A DNA stretch of 23,749 bases, from positions 1 through 23,749 of the forward strand of contig VEOV01000078.1 of the NCBI GenBank assembly GCA_012026855.1, given 5' to 3'. The stretch's first letter is position 1; each line of letters begins with the position of its first letter. A program made the position numbers and the translations under genes. The notes beneath the pieces were generated by a model. It saw nothing but the letters and a program-made list of their open reading frames with translations. It ran no database searches and was not told the origin of the DNA. Source of the DNA: Geobacter sp. (GTDB lineage: Bacteria > Desulfobacterota > Desulfuromonadia > Geobacterales > DSM-12255). Shown in pieces: positions 7,526 to 14,925 of this stretch.

Positions 7526-8575
7526 ATGCGTATTGCGACTTTATTTCTGGCAGTTTTTCTCGTTCTGCCACATGCCCTTTTTGCAGCAACTGCAGGCAAA
7601 GTTTCCAATATGACTGGCGAAGCACTGATCAAGGCGGCTGACAGCACCAAGTACCTGCCCCTGAAAAAGGGGCAGAAGGTTGAAGAGGGGCAATGGCTGA
7701 AAACCGGCAAAAAAGGGTGGATTGAGCTTACCCTGACTGACGGCAGCAAGTTTACCATAGCCAATAATTCCGAACTTGAGGTAACAAGTTTTATCTCTGG
7801 CGCAGATAAGAAAGAGGGGAGTTTTACCCTGACCCAGGGTAAATTGCGGGCCTCGGTCGTCAAACTCGCTGGTCAGCAGACCGACATCAAGGTGAAGAGC
7901 CGTACCGCTGTGGCTGGAATCAGGGGGACTGAGTTCTTGATGCTTGCCGAGGGGCCGGCCAACGTCTTTTTCGGTAATGAGGGGGCGGTCAGGGTGTCCG
8001 GTTCCGGCGAGGATGTTGCATCGCCTCTCCTTCCCGGTACCATGACCCAGAATACCCGTAAATCGGTACCGCTTGAACCGGTCAAGGTGGAGCAGGGGAC
8101 ACCCCTTGCCCAAGCGAAAAACGCCTTTGAAGCGGCTACCGCAGCAATGCCTCCTGCAGAGTGGTCCTCAGCAGACAATCTTTCCAGCATCATTGCCAGA
8201 TGGAATATCAACTATGGCCATTATCTGGCTGATTCAGGCAAGCATGATGCGTCTTTGCAAGTATTCCAGATCGCTCTCGACCTGACAAAAGACGCGGAGA
8301 TTCGCGCCGATGCCCGCATGGAGAGAGGCGCTGTTTATTCGCGCTTTCTCAATAATTCGGAGTCTGCCCTGGCTGAATATCTGCTTGTCATCGAAGAGTA
8401 CCCGAAACTAAAGCAGTCTGAAATCGCCCTTTATCTGGTTGGTCAGACCTTATTTGATCTGGGCTTCAAATCTCAGGCCAAGTCAAGGTTCAATGAATAC
8501 GTGAGGAAATACCCGGACGGCAAGAACCGAAGCAACGTTGATACCATGCTTAACCTTCTCAAGAACGAGAAATAG
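7526..8575 (+). CDS. Exported FecR-domain protein with C-terminal TPR repeats
   Basis: This 349-residue protein has a signal peptide (cleavage near ALFA/ATAG, residue 20). A FecR domain covers about residues 25-160: GEALIKAADSTKYLPLKKGQ, WIELTLTDGSKFTIANNSELEV, and VKSRTAVAGIRGTEF, the conserved core near residues 124-137. A TPR-like region follows (about 218-340, two to three helical pairs: YGHYLADSGKHDASLQVFQ, ALAEYLLVIEEYPKL, ALYLVGQTLFDLGFKSQAKS). It has no membrane segment beyond the signal, so it is probably periplasmic. The cyclase gene starts 8 bases downstream, so the two are an operon. FecR proteins usually act with sigma factors, but none is present. I infer that it works as the periplasmic partner of the CHASE2 cyclase. 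The ribosome-binding site AGGGGG precedes the start. Confidence 0.9.
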   Translation: MRIATLFLAVFLVLPHALFAATAGKVSNMTGEALIKAADSTKYLPLKKGQKVEEGQWLKTGKKGWIELTLTDGSKFTIANNSELEVTSFISGADKKEGSFTLTQGKLRASVVKLAGQQTDIKVKSRTAVAGIRGTEFLMLAEGPANVFFGNEGAVRVSGSGEDVASPLLPGTMTQNTRKSVPLEPVKVEQGTPLAQAKNAFEAATAAMPPAEWSSADNLSSIIARWNINYGHYLADSGKHDASLQVFQIALDLTKDAEIRADARMERGAVYSRFLNNSESALAEYLLVIEEYPKLKQSEIALYLVGQTLFDLGFKSQAKSRFNEYVRKYPDGKNRSNVDTMLNLLKNEK

Positions 8576-8583
8576 GCCTGTAA

Positions 8584-9867
8584 ATGAAGAAGAATCTTGT
8601 CTTCATACTGATCGGAATCTTATCGGCGCTTACGGTATTTGTCGCCTACCGCAAGTCGCCACCATTTTTTCAGCATCTTGACAACAAGCTGAAAGACAGC
8701 CGCTTCCTGATGCGCGGTGCTGTCAAGCCTGCTGCCAAGGTTGTTGTGGTTGCCATTGACAACAAAAGCATCGCAGAGCTGGGTCGCTGGCCATGGTCAC
8801 GTGACAAACTCGCTCTGCTGGTCAAAAACCTTGCCGACTATGGCGTCAAGGTTACGGCACTGGATATTGTTTTTTCCGAGCCGGAGAACGGCAAGGCAGA
8901 TGCTGCTTTTGCTGCCGGTCTTTCTGCAGCCGGCAATGTGGTCATGGGGTACTTCTTCCGGGAAGAGGAGCAGAAAAACAGTGCGGCGGCCCTTGAGCAG
9001 CTGACAAATGCCAAGGTCAAGCTGCTCAAGATTGACAGTGATGTAACTTCAGTACCCCTCAATGAATACAAATACCTGACTGCCAACATTCCCCAACTCG
9101 GCAGCAATGCCCGTGACTTCGGCTTTTTCAATCAGTTTCCGGATTCGGACGGTGTTTTCAGAAAATCACCGCTCCTGCTGCTCTATGATGGCGATATCTA
9201 TCCCTCACTTGCTCTCAAGGCCTTGAGATACAACTATGGCAGTGATGTCATGCTCAATCTGGCTGTTTTCGGCGTCAAGACCCTTGCGGTAGGGCGCAAT
9301 CTCCTGCCTGTCAATGAGCATGGCGAGCTTACCCTCAACTATTACGGTCCAACCGGCAGTTTCCGTACTGTTTCTGCCGTTGATGTCATCAGGAAAAAAC
9401 TGGCTCCCGATTCATTGAAGGATTGTATCGCCTTTGTCGGAGCTACCGAGATCGGTATCTATGACGTGCGCAACACCCCTTTTGATCCGGCTCTTCCCGG
9501 GGTTGAAATTCATGCGACTGTCGCCTCCAACAGTCTTGATAACCGCTTCATAATCAGAGACGGCCGCACCGCAGGCATTGAAATGGCTGCCATTCTGTTG
9601 CTGCCGGTTGTTCTTGCTCTGTTGCTCAGTTTCTGCCCCGGCACCTTTGCCGGTCTTCTGGTTTTCCTGGGGACCGGCTGTGCATTCATTGCAGCCGACT
9701 ACCTGCTCTTCAGTCGCTACCTGCTGGATATCACCATCTTCTACCCGTTGATGGCACTATCTCTTTCCCAGCTTTCTTCCGAAGCGTATCGCAATCTTAT
9801 CGTCGAACGTAAGGGTCGCAGTCTCAAAAAGGCTTTCAGCAGTTATGTCTCTCCTGATCTGGTCTAG
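8584..9867 (+). CDS. CHASE2 membrane sensor half of an amber-split cyclase
   Basis: This is the 427-residue N-terminal part of a CHASE2 adenylate/guanylate cyclase. It has one membrane segment near the N-terminus (about residues 5-21), a long extracytoplasmic CHASE2 domain (about 30-325; VVVVAIDNKSIAELGRWPWSRD and LDIVFSEPE are typical), and three membrane segments (about 333-397). It then runs into the standard linker ERKGRSLKKAFSSYVSPDLV and stops at TAG. In intact relatives this linker continues straight into the cyclase domain. Here the frame after the stop does exactly that, so the stop truncates one ancestral gene. Alone, this half would be a sensor without output. It starts 8 bases after the FecR gene. 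Confidence 0.88.
   Translation: MKKNLVFILIGILSALTVFVAYRKSPPFFQHLDNKLKDSRFLMRGAVKPAAKVVVVAIDNKSIAELGRWPWSRDKLALLVKNLADYGVKVTALDIVFSEPENGKADAAFAAGLSAAGNVVMGYFFREEEQKNSAAALEQLTNAKVKLLKIDSDVTSVPLNEYKYLTANIPQLGSNARDFGFFNQFPDSDGVFRKSPLLLLYDGDIYPSLALKALRYNYGSDVMLNLAVFGVKTLAVGRNLLPVNEHGELTLNYYGPTGSFRTVSAVDVIRKKLAPDSLKDCIAFVGATEIGIYDVRNTPFDPALPGVEIHATVASNSLDNRFIIRDGRTAGIEMAAILLLPVVLALLLSFCPGTFAGLLVFLGTGCAFIAADYLLFSRYLLDITIFYPLMALSLSQLSSEAYRNLIVERKGRSLKKAFSSYVSPDLV
9865..9867 (+). other. In-frame amber codon splitting the CHASE2 cyclase gene
   Basis: A single TAG at codon 428 interrupts an otherwise continuous frame from 8584 to 10674 (696 sense residues if read through). The frame is the same on both sides: VSPDLV-stop-QIEKDPDKLVLGGE. 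The position corresponds to a Glu/Gln-type residue in the usual linker, so one base change from GAG or CAG would explain it. Possible explanations are a recent nonsense mutation, a sequencing or assembly error, or suppression. Confidence 0.85.
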
Positions 9868-10674
9868 CAGATTGAGAAGGATCCGGACAAGCTTGTTCTT
9901 GGTGGCGAGCAGCGTGAAATCTCGATTCTATTTTCAGATATACGCGGTTTTACAACTATTTCCGAAGGATTGACGCCACAGGAACTGGTGCGGCTCCTCA
10001 ATGAGTACCTTAACCCCATGACAAGAATTGTCCTGGAAGAAAAAGGGACCCTTGATAAGTTTATCGGCGATGCCGTCATGGCCATCTTCAATGCACCACT
10101 GAATCTGGAAAATCACCCTGAAGCGGCCTGCAGGGCTGCACTGCGGATGCTTGCCTCACTTGCCGAGCTCAACAAAGGGTTTGCTGCTAGGGGGATGAAC
10201 ACAATAGATATCGGCGTCGGCATTAACACCGGTCTTGCAGTCGTGGGGAACATGGGGGCAGATATCCGTTTTGACTATACTGCCATCGGCGATTCCGTAA
10301 ACCTGGCTTCGCGGCTGGAAGGGCTGAATAAATATTATGGCAGCCATATCCTTGTGTCAGAAGACACCAGAAATGCCGTCAAATCAGAGCAGATGTTTTT
10401 CCGTGAAGTGGACAGGGTCAGGGTGAAGGGGAAGCACCTTCCGGTGGTCATGTTCGAGCTGATGACCGGTAATACGGAAATTCTGCCTCTGTTCGAAGAG
10501 GCGCTGGCTTTGTACAGGGCAAAAAAGTTCGAGGATGCGGCAGCTAAATTCAGGTCTCTCCATGAGCAGTACAATGACAGTGTTTCAGCTCTTTACGTAG
10601 CACGGTCCGAGGAGTATCTGACCTCGCCGCCACCGGATGATTGGGATGGCGTCTTTACAGCAAAGAGCAAGTAA
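9868..10674 (+). CDS. Class III adenylate/guanylate cyclase half, downstream of the amber codon
   Basis: This is the catalytic half of the split cyclase. Numbering from the 8584 start, the metal-binding Asp residues are D452 (ILFSDIRGFT) and D496 (DKFIGDAVMAIF), the base-selecting pair is K492 and T566, and the transition-state residues are N573 and R577 (GDSVNLASRLEGL). K/T at the selecting positions fits many bacterial adenylate cyclases. All catalytic residues are present. A helical TPR-like tail (about 635-680) follows. No good independent start exists. TTG at 9970, GTG at 9988 (weak AGGA upstream) and ATG at 10018 all lie after D452, so a re-initiated protein would lack a metal ligand. 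It is therefore either dead, or made only by read-through. A terminator follows directly. Confidence 0.8.
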   Translation, partial: QIEKDPDKLVLGGEQREISILFSDIRGFTTISEGLTPQELVRLLNEYLNPMTRIVLEEKGTLDKFIGDAVMAIFNAPLNLENHPEAACRAALRMLASLAELNKGFAARGMNTIDIGVGINTGLAVVGNMGADIRFDYTAIGDSVNLASRLEGLNKYYGSHILVSEDTRNAVKSEQMFFREVDRVRVKGKHLPVVMFELMTGNTEILPLFEEALALYRAKKFEDAAAKFRSLHEQYNDSVSALYVARSEEYLTSPPPDDWDGVFTAKSK

Positions 10675-10676
10675 CT

Positions 10677-10711
10677 AAAAAGCCCTGACCTCTAAGAGGT
10701 CAGGGCTTTTT
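10677..10711. terminator. Bidirectional intrinsic terminator
   Basis: A perfect 12-bp stem (AGCCCTGACCTC at 10681-10692, GAGGTCAGGGCT at 10696-10707) has a TAA loop, with a run of A on the left and T on the right. It ends the FecR-cyclase transcript on the plus strand and the envelope operon on the minus strand, whose last gene stops at 10734. Confidence 0.93.
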
Positions 10712-10733
10712 AAGTCTGATAGGAACTTGTCAG

Positions 10734-11312
10734 TTATTCAACCAGCATATAGACATCGTTCACTTCGCCAAACTCACCATAGTCAAGAGCGGTAATTTTA
10801 AGCTTGAACGGTTTTTTTACCGGCAGCGGCCCGATATCCACCTGCTTCGGGGTAAACATCATGGAGTTGGGCTGCAGCTGGCTGACCCGCTTGCCTCCCA
10901 GAAGCAGAGAATCTCCTGAGGCAACTTTGCCGACGATCTTGCTGGAGGTCACCTTGCCGTTGGGCTCCATGATTTCCACCAGGATAAAGTTGTCGACCTT
11001 GAAACCTTTCCGACCCTCTTCATCACCAGCCAGCTTGATTTTCCTCGGTTTGTCGAGAAACAGGATTTCCGTAGTCTCTTCTGTCATGATGGAAGGGACT
11101 TTTTCCATGGTTGTCGTCTGCATGGCCAGATCCTTGCGCTGATTGCCATGGTAGGCCTTGGTCTGCTGACGAGCTACCGCAGAAACAATTTTCATTGTCT
11201 TTACTTCGTGCAGCTTGACCCAGGAAGGATCCACCCACTGGCCGTTGATATACTCGGCTGATGCAGTTGAAGCTGCAAAAGAGAGCAGGGCGGCTAAGAA
11301 CAGTTTTTTCAT
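10734..11312 (-). CDS. Exported protein of unknown function, last gene of the envelope operon
   Basis: This 192-residue protein has a clear signal peptide (MKKLFLAALLSFAASTASA, cleaved before EYINGQWVDPSW). The mature part is rich in beta-strand-like segments and has no cysteine or further membrane segment, so it is probably soluble in the periplasm. I recognise no family. It starts 18 bases after the LPP20-like gene with a good ribosome-binding site (GGAGGT), and a terminator follows, so it closes the four-gene operon. Its job is presumably linked to the three envelope proteins before it. Confidence 0.82.
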   Translation of the reverse strand: MKKLFLAALLSFAASTASAEYINGQWVDPSWVKLHEVKTMKIVSAVARQQTKAYHGNQRKDLAMQTTTMEKVPSIMTEETTEILFLDKPRKIKLAGDEEGRKGFKVDNFILVEIMEPNGKVTSSKIVGKVASGDSLLLGGKRVSQLQPNSMMFTPKQVDIGPLPVKKPFKLKITALDYGEFGEVNDVYMLVE

Positions 11313-11330
11313 ATGGTAACCTCCAGTAGG

Positions 11331-12287
11331 CTATTTGAGAACAAATGCAACCTTGGCGCTGCCCATGAAATTACCTTTTTGATTGGCAGAGAAGATTCTT
11401 ACTGCGTCATCATCGGAAACCTGAAGGTCGGATGAACCAACTGCTGAAGCTGCCGTAACGATGATCGGGTTGGTTACGCCGCGCTTCTCAAGGGCAGCCT
11501 TGGCCTTGTCAACAGTGTTGGTGTACTCGCCGCAACCCTGCTCAACCAGAACTTTCTGGCTGATTTTGGATGGGTCATAGAGCAGCTCGTTCTTGGGGGT
11601 AAAGATCCTGTTGATAAGAGCAGGTCTGAAAGTAACTGCTGTGGCGTCGATGATGAGGCCGTCATACTTCTCGGAGAGTTGCTCCGGGGCATGCTTGTAT
11701 GGCTTGGTCGGCTTGCCGTCCAGCTCTGTAAATGTTTTCTTGATTTCCGGCTTGGCCAGCATCTTTTCATACATGGTGGAGGCAAAACCTTTCGGTCCAT
11801 GGAGGCCGAGTTTGATGATGGCAACAGCCATATCCTTGTCCTTGCTGTACTCCTGGACAACAACCTGGGCACCCTTGACAAAACCGGCAACAGAAGATCT
11901 AACTATGTCGTACTGGGCCATACCGTCTTTTACGAGTGTGTCTCCGACGATGGCGAAACCTTGCAGATATTCAGCGAGAGCACGCTGTGCCATGACAACC
12001 GCTGCCCGCTTGGCCATCATTTCACGCTGTGAAGGATGCTTGTGATTGGGGCCTGCCAGACCCTCTCCGTAAAACAGGATCGCTTCCTGGGCGAAAGCAG
12101 CATTGTCATCTCTGCCTGCAGGGCCACCGGTAAGAGAGAGATTCTCTTTTGCCAGCCAGGTATTCGCCTTTTGGAAGGTTTCATCAAGTTGCACCGTACT
12201 TTCTGGAGAAGCTGCCTGCTCTCCTTCGGCAAAAGCCGCCGTGGTGATCCCCAATACAAGCATGGATGCTGCTAACAGTTTCTTCAT
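11331..12287 (-). CDS. Exported LPP20-like envelope protein
   Basis: The protein has 318 residues with a signal peptide ending near AAFA/EGE (residue 20). There is no lipobox, unlike true LPP20 lipoproteins. Residues about 85-165 resemble the LPP20 fold (MAKRAAVVMAQRALAEYLQG, then VRSSVAGFVKGAQVVV). The C-terminal part (about 208-318) begins YDGLIIDATAVTFRPALINR and ends with SAKVAFVLK. I recall this LIIDA...RPAL module from secreted proteins of this bacterial group, but its function is not known to me. LPP20 family members include FlgP of the Vibrio flagellar outer-membrane ring. Here a FlgT-like protein lies two genes upstream. Ribosome-binding site AAAGGAG. It is third of four genes. Confidence 0.78.
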   Translation of the reverse strand: MKKLLAASMLVLGITTAAFAEGEQAASPESTVQLDETFQKANTWLAKENLSLTGGPAGRDDNAAFAQEAILFYGEGLAGPNHKHPSQREMMAKRAAVVMAQRALAEYLQGFAIVGDTLVKDGMAQYDIVRSSVAGFVKGAQVVVQEYSKDKDMAVAIIKLGLHGPKGFASTMYEKMLAKPEIKKTFTELDGKPTKPYKHAPEQLSEKYDGLIIDATAVTFRPALINRIFTPKNELLYDPSKISQKVLVEQGCGEYTNTVDKAKAALEKRGVTNPIIVTAASAVGSSDLQVSDDDAVRIFSANQKGNFMGSAKVAFVLK

Positions 12288-12316
12288 AATAAACCTCTCC
12301 TTTGTGTAGTTAGATT

Positions 12317-13525
12317 TTAATAAGTATTGAGTTTTTGCCGGAGCATGCGGATGGCAAGCAGCGCTTCAGGCCCATCTACAGGAGCATTAACCCTGAACTC
12401 GCCGGAAAGTTCCCCCTCCATGATGCCCCTGGTCGTCATGTTCATGACGGCATTGAAAAGAGGGGATGTGGCGCGCACGTCAGGGAATGGGGAGCGATCC
12501 TGTCCAAAGTAGGCAGTGGCAATTTTTTCGTCACCGGTAAGCTTGATCAGGACATCTTCAAGAATGAAGGCCATCTCGCCGCGCTTGACACTCTCTGAAG
12601 GCTTGAACAGGTTTGCCATGGTGGTTTCGTCGTATTTGGGCTCAAGGCCGCGCACTTTCCACTTGAGGATGGTCATGATCTCCTGCTTGAAGGGGGAGTT
12701 CATGATGTCAGCCGGGGTGAACTCGGCCTTCATGGCGTCGACTTGTGATTCTACCGGTATCCTGCCAGCCAGCACTTTTTCGATTTTCATTTCATCGATC
12801 AACAGGGCGGCCAGATCACCTCTGGTAACTGACTCCTTGATGGCGATCTTCTTGCCGACGTCACCGACTGTTACCCCGGCCATGGCGCGCACGATCTTGT
12901 CAGTCTTATTCCAACCCTTGTCTGCCTTTTCATGCCACTTGCCTTCACGTTTGGAGTTAAGCACTGCCGAGAAGCTGTCCCTTGCCTTGGCAAATTCGAG
13001 CCCTTCCAGGTAGGCAACACCCATAAAGTAGGTCAGTGCCTCTTTGCCCTGGTAGTACGGCATCAGCCTGTCGTCAGGGGTGAGTCCGGAGCCGGTTTTA
13101 TAGGCATCGGTAGCCCTGTCAAGCCAATCACTGCTTTTAATTGTTGATTCGACCCTGATGGTGGCAGTAGCAAAGTCGAATTTCTCTTCCTGCTTGGAAG
13201 CGTATTTGTCAGCCTTCTTGAGGTTGTCGAATGCCCTGCCGGTGTCAACCCCTTTGTAGCCGGAGTCAGCCTGTGATCTTGATTTGCCGGCGGCAACCAT
13301 GGCAAGTCCGCTGAATGCTTTGGAATTGTCCTCTTCGCAGTAGAGCATCCGGTCAAACTTTTCCTGAGCCTGGTCAAGATTCTTCTTTTCCAGGGCTTCC
13401 ATACCCACGAGGTAGTGGTGCTGCGGATTGTCTTCAGGTGATGTGCACTTGGCTACGTGGCTTGCGCATGCTGCCAGGAGCATGACAGGCAGTGCCATGA
13501 TTGGTAACGCCAGACGATAGTTCAT
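12317..13525 (-). CDS. Lipoprotein with TPR-like region and SLH domains
   Basis: This 402-residue lipoprotein has a lipobox LLAAC (Cys20). Residues about 36-200 are helical and TPR-like (HHYLVGMEALEKKNLDQAQEKFDRM and the repeat around GVAYLEGLEFAKARDSFSAVL). The C-terminal half holds three SLH-type segments: about 225-250 (SVTRGDLAALLIDEM), about 270-330 (with FKPSESVKRGEMAFILEDVL) and about 343-400 (SPFPDV...GIMEGE...FRVNAPVDGPEALLAIRML). SLH domains bind cell-wall polymers or peptidoglycan. A lipid anchor plus SLH domains would tie the outer membrane to the wall, which is inference. It is second of four minus-strand genes, with ribosome-binding site AAAGGGGG, 93 bases after the FlgT-like gene and 29 before the LPP20-like gene. 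Confidence 0.85.
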   Translation of the reverse strand: MNYRLALPIMALPVMLLAACASHVAKCTSPEDNPQHHYLVGMEALEKKNLDQAQEKFDRMLYCEEDNSKAFSGLAMVAAGKSRSQADSGYKGVDTGRAFDNLKKADKYASKQEEKFDFATATIRVESTIKSSDWLDRATDAYKTGSGLTPDDRLMPYYQGKEALTYFMGVAYLEGLEFAKARDSFSAVLNSKREGKWHEKADKGWNKTDKIVRAMAGVTVGDVGKKIAIKESVTRGDLAALLIDEMKIEKVLAGRIPVESQVDAMKAEFTPADIMNSPFKQEIMTILKWKVRGLEPKYDETTMANLFKPSESVKRGEMAFILEDVLIKLTGDEKIATAYFGQDRSPFPDVRATSPLFNAVMNMTTRGIMEGELSGEFRVNAPVDGPEALLAIRMLRQKLNTY

Positions 13526-13547
13526 AGTTTCCCCCTTTAGTTGGTAG

Positions 13548-13605
13548 TAGTTTTAACTAACAGTACTAACTTCTCCTGCGAGACAAATTGCATACATTTC
13601 ATGCA
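13548..13605. repeat. Short inverted repeats in the spacer before the SLH lipoprotein gene
   Basis: The 93-base spacer 13526-13618 holds TAGTT-TT-AACTA (13548-13559) and TGCAT-7-ATGCA (13589-13605), plus a nearby duplicated ACTAAC. They may be operator sites or chance; no promoter or terminator is convincing here. The gap is the longest within the four-gene operon, so an internal promoter is possible. Confidence 0.25.
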
Positions 13606-13618
13606 CAAAGTTAAATAG

Positions 13619-14755
13619 CTACTTTTGGACAAGCTCTATCTGATACGGCGTAAATTTGGTTACCTTGAAGCCTTTCTGTTCAACACTGTTGGCAAGGTAG
13701 ACAGGGTTTTCCGGATAGCTGACAATAAAATCACCGAGCCCTTTCTCTTCAACATTCGTTACCCAGGAAGTGTTCTGCAGGGTCTCTTTGAGCGCAAAAT
13801 TTGCCGATACATCGGCTATGCCTTCGACCTTTACGCTGATTTTACGGGCGATGCCTTTGATGTGCTTGGAAACTTTTTCAAGAATAGCAGGAGTGAGCTT
13901 CTCTGCAACCCCTTTCAGACCTTTTGCCGTGGCATCCTCGGCATTTTTGGCAAGTCCCTTGGCCTCTTCAGTCCCTGCAGCAACAATTATCATCTTGCCT
14001 GAGGAGGGATCTTTGGCCACCAGTCTGTAGGTGAGCCTGACCGTGACATTTTGAAACGGCATCTTGGTGCCGAAGCCGATATCTTCATTCTTCTTGGTGG
14101 AAATCGTGTAGTCAGCCTTACCGATAAGCAGCAGGTTTGACAGGAATTTGTACATCATGCTTCTAAGAGTCATGAAATTGCCGCTTTTCATGGCTCTCTC
14201 AATCGCCGCTGCATCGGCAGCTCCGGAGGGCGCAACATCAACGACCGTAAATCCCTGCTCTGCCAAGGCACCGATTACCGTTTCGGAAAGGATGTTTGCT
14301 TCTTCCTGGACATCGTTGGCCTCAAGATGGGTCCTTTCGCGAGGTTTGGTTGCCGGCAGGAATACGGCGATCGAATTGTTCAGAGACAGGGATGCCAGTG
14401 CCTCGCCGGCATTGGCAGGTTCAATGCAAGCGTTGACCTTTACCTTGTAGACATCTCCGGAAATATCTTCGGAGATTACTTTGTGCCCAGTGACCACACC
14501 CTTGATCTGCTTCATGATGGCATCATCAACCAGGGCAAAATTCTGGACAACACTCTGTGCTTTTACATTTACTCCAACCGACTGTTCAATGGCGGCCCAT
14601 TTAGCTCGGGCAACAGCCTCAATTTTTGCTGCCGGTTTGTCGCCGTTGACGATTAGTGCTTCTCCATCCGTGTCAACACAGGAAGCAGCGGCATAAAGAG
14701 AAACTGGCATGGCAGCGAGAAGGGCAAATGAGAGAGTGAGGCATGCTTTTTTCAT
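13619..14755 (-). CDS. FlgT-like exported envelope protein
   Basis: This 378-residue exported protein has a signal peptide to about residue 24. Residues about 40-113 resemble the FlgT N-terminal domain (AVARAKWAAIEQSVGVNVKA, VQNFALVDDAIMKQIKGVV, GDVYKVKVNACIEP), a fold shared with LPP20-type proteins. The middle (about 127-275) starts IAVFLPATKPRER and may match the FlgT middle domain. The C-terminal part (about 290-378) looks like a small alpha/beta domain ending in FKVTKFTPYQIELVQK. FlgT is part of the flagellar H ring in Vibrio. No flagellar gene is visible here, so I treat this as a FlgT-like periplasmic assembly protein of unknown role. It is first in the minus-strand operon. Ribosome-binding site GGGAG. 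Confidence 0.75.
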   Translation of the reverse strand: MKKACLTLSFALLAAMPVSLYAAASCVDTDGEALIVNGDKPAAKIEAVARAKWAAIEQSVGVNVKAQSVVQNFALVDDAIMKQIKGVVTGHKVISEDISGDVYKVKVNACIEPANAGEALASLSLNNSIAVFLPATKPRERTHLEANDVQEEANILSETVIGALAEQGFTVVDVAPSGAADAAAIERAMKSGNFMTLRSMMYKFLSNLLLIGKADYTISTKKNEDIGFGTKMPFQNVTVRLTYRLVAKDPSSGKMIIVAAGTEEAKGLAKNAEDATAKGLKGVAEKLTPAILEKVSKHIKGIARKISVKVEGIADVSANFALKETLQNTSWVTNVEEKGLGDFIVSYPENPVYLANSVEQKGFKVTKFTPYQIELVQK

Positions 14756-14925
14756 GTAATGCTCCCGTCAAATCAATTGAATATGAGATGAATGCAGTCT
14801 ATATTGCTTTTATTCTTGGAAACTAATTTTTATTGTTTAACTATCATTTTTTACGATTAAAATAAACACTGTTTCACATGGTGTTCTGTTTTTTATTTTC
14901 AGATTTCCCCTGAGAGGTTGATCAA
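14756..14925. promoter_or_regulatory. AT-rich divergent spacer between envelope operon and transglutaminase gene
   Basis: These 170 bases are far richer in A+T than their surroundings and must hold the promoters for both directions. A weak plus-strand candidate is TTGTTT (14833-14838) with TAAAAT (14858-14863), spacer 19. No minus-strand promoter is clear. I saw no riboswitch or regulatory RNA fold. Confidence 0.4.

Noticed and set aside
9865..9867. Pyrrolysine or other genetic recoding at the TAG in the cyclase gene
   Set aside because: No pyl genes or methylamine methyltransferase context are visible, and other genes give no hint of TAG as sense. Mutation or base error is simpler.
9970..9972. 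TTG as an independent start for the cyclase half
   Set aside because: The only purine-rich stretch directly abuts the codon with no spacing, and the product would lack the first metal-binding Asp.
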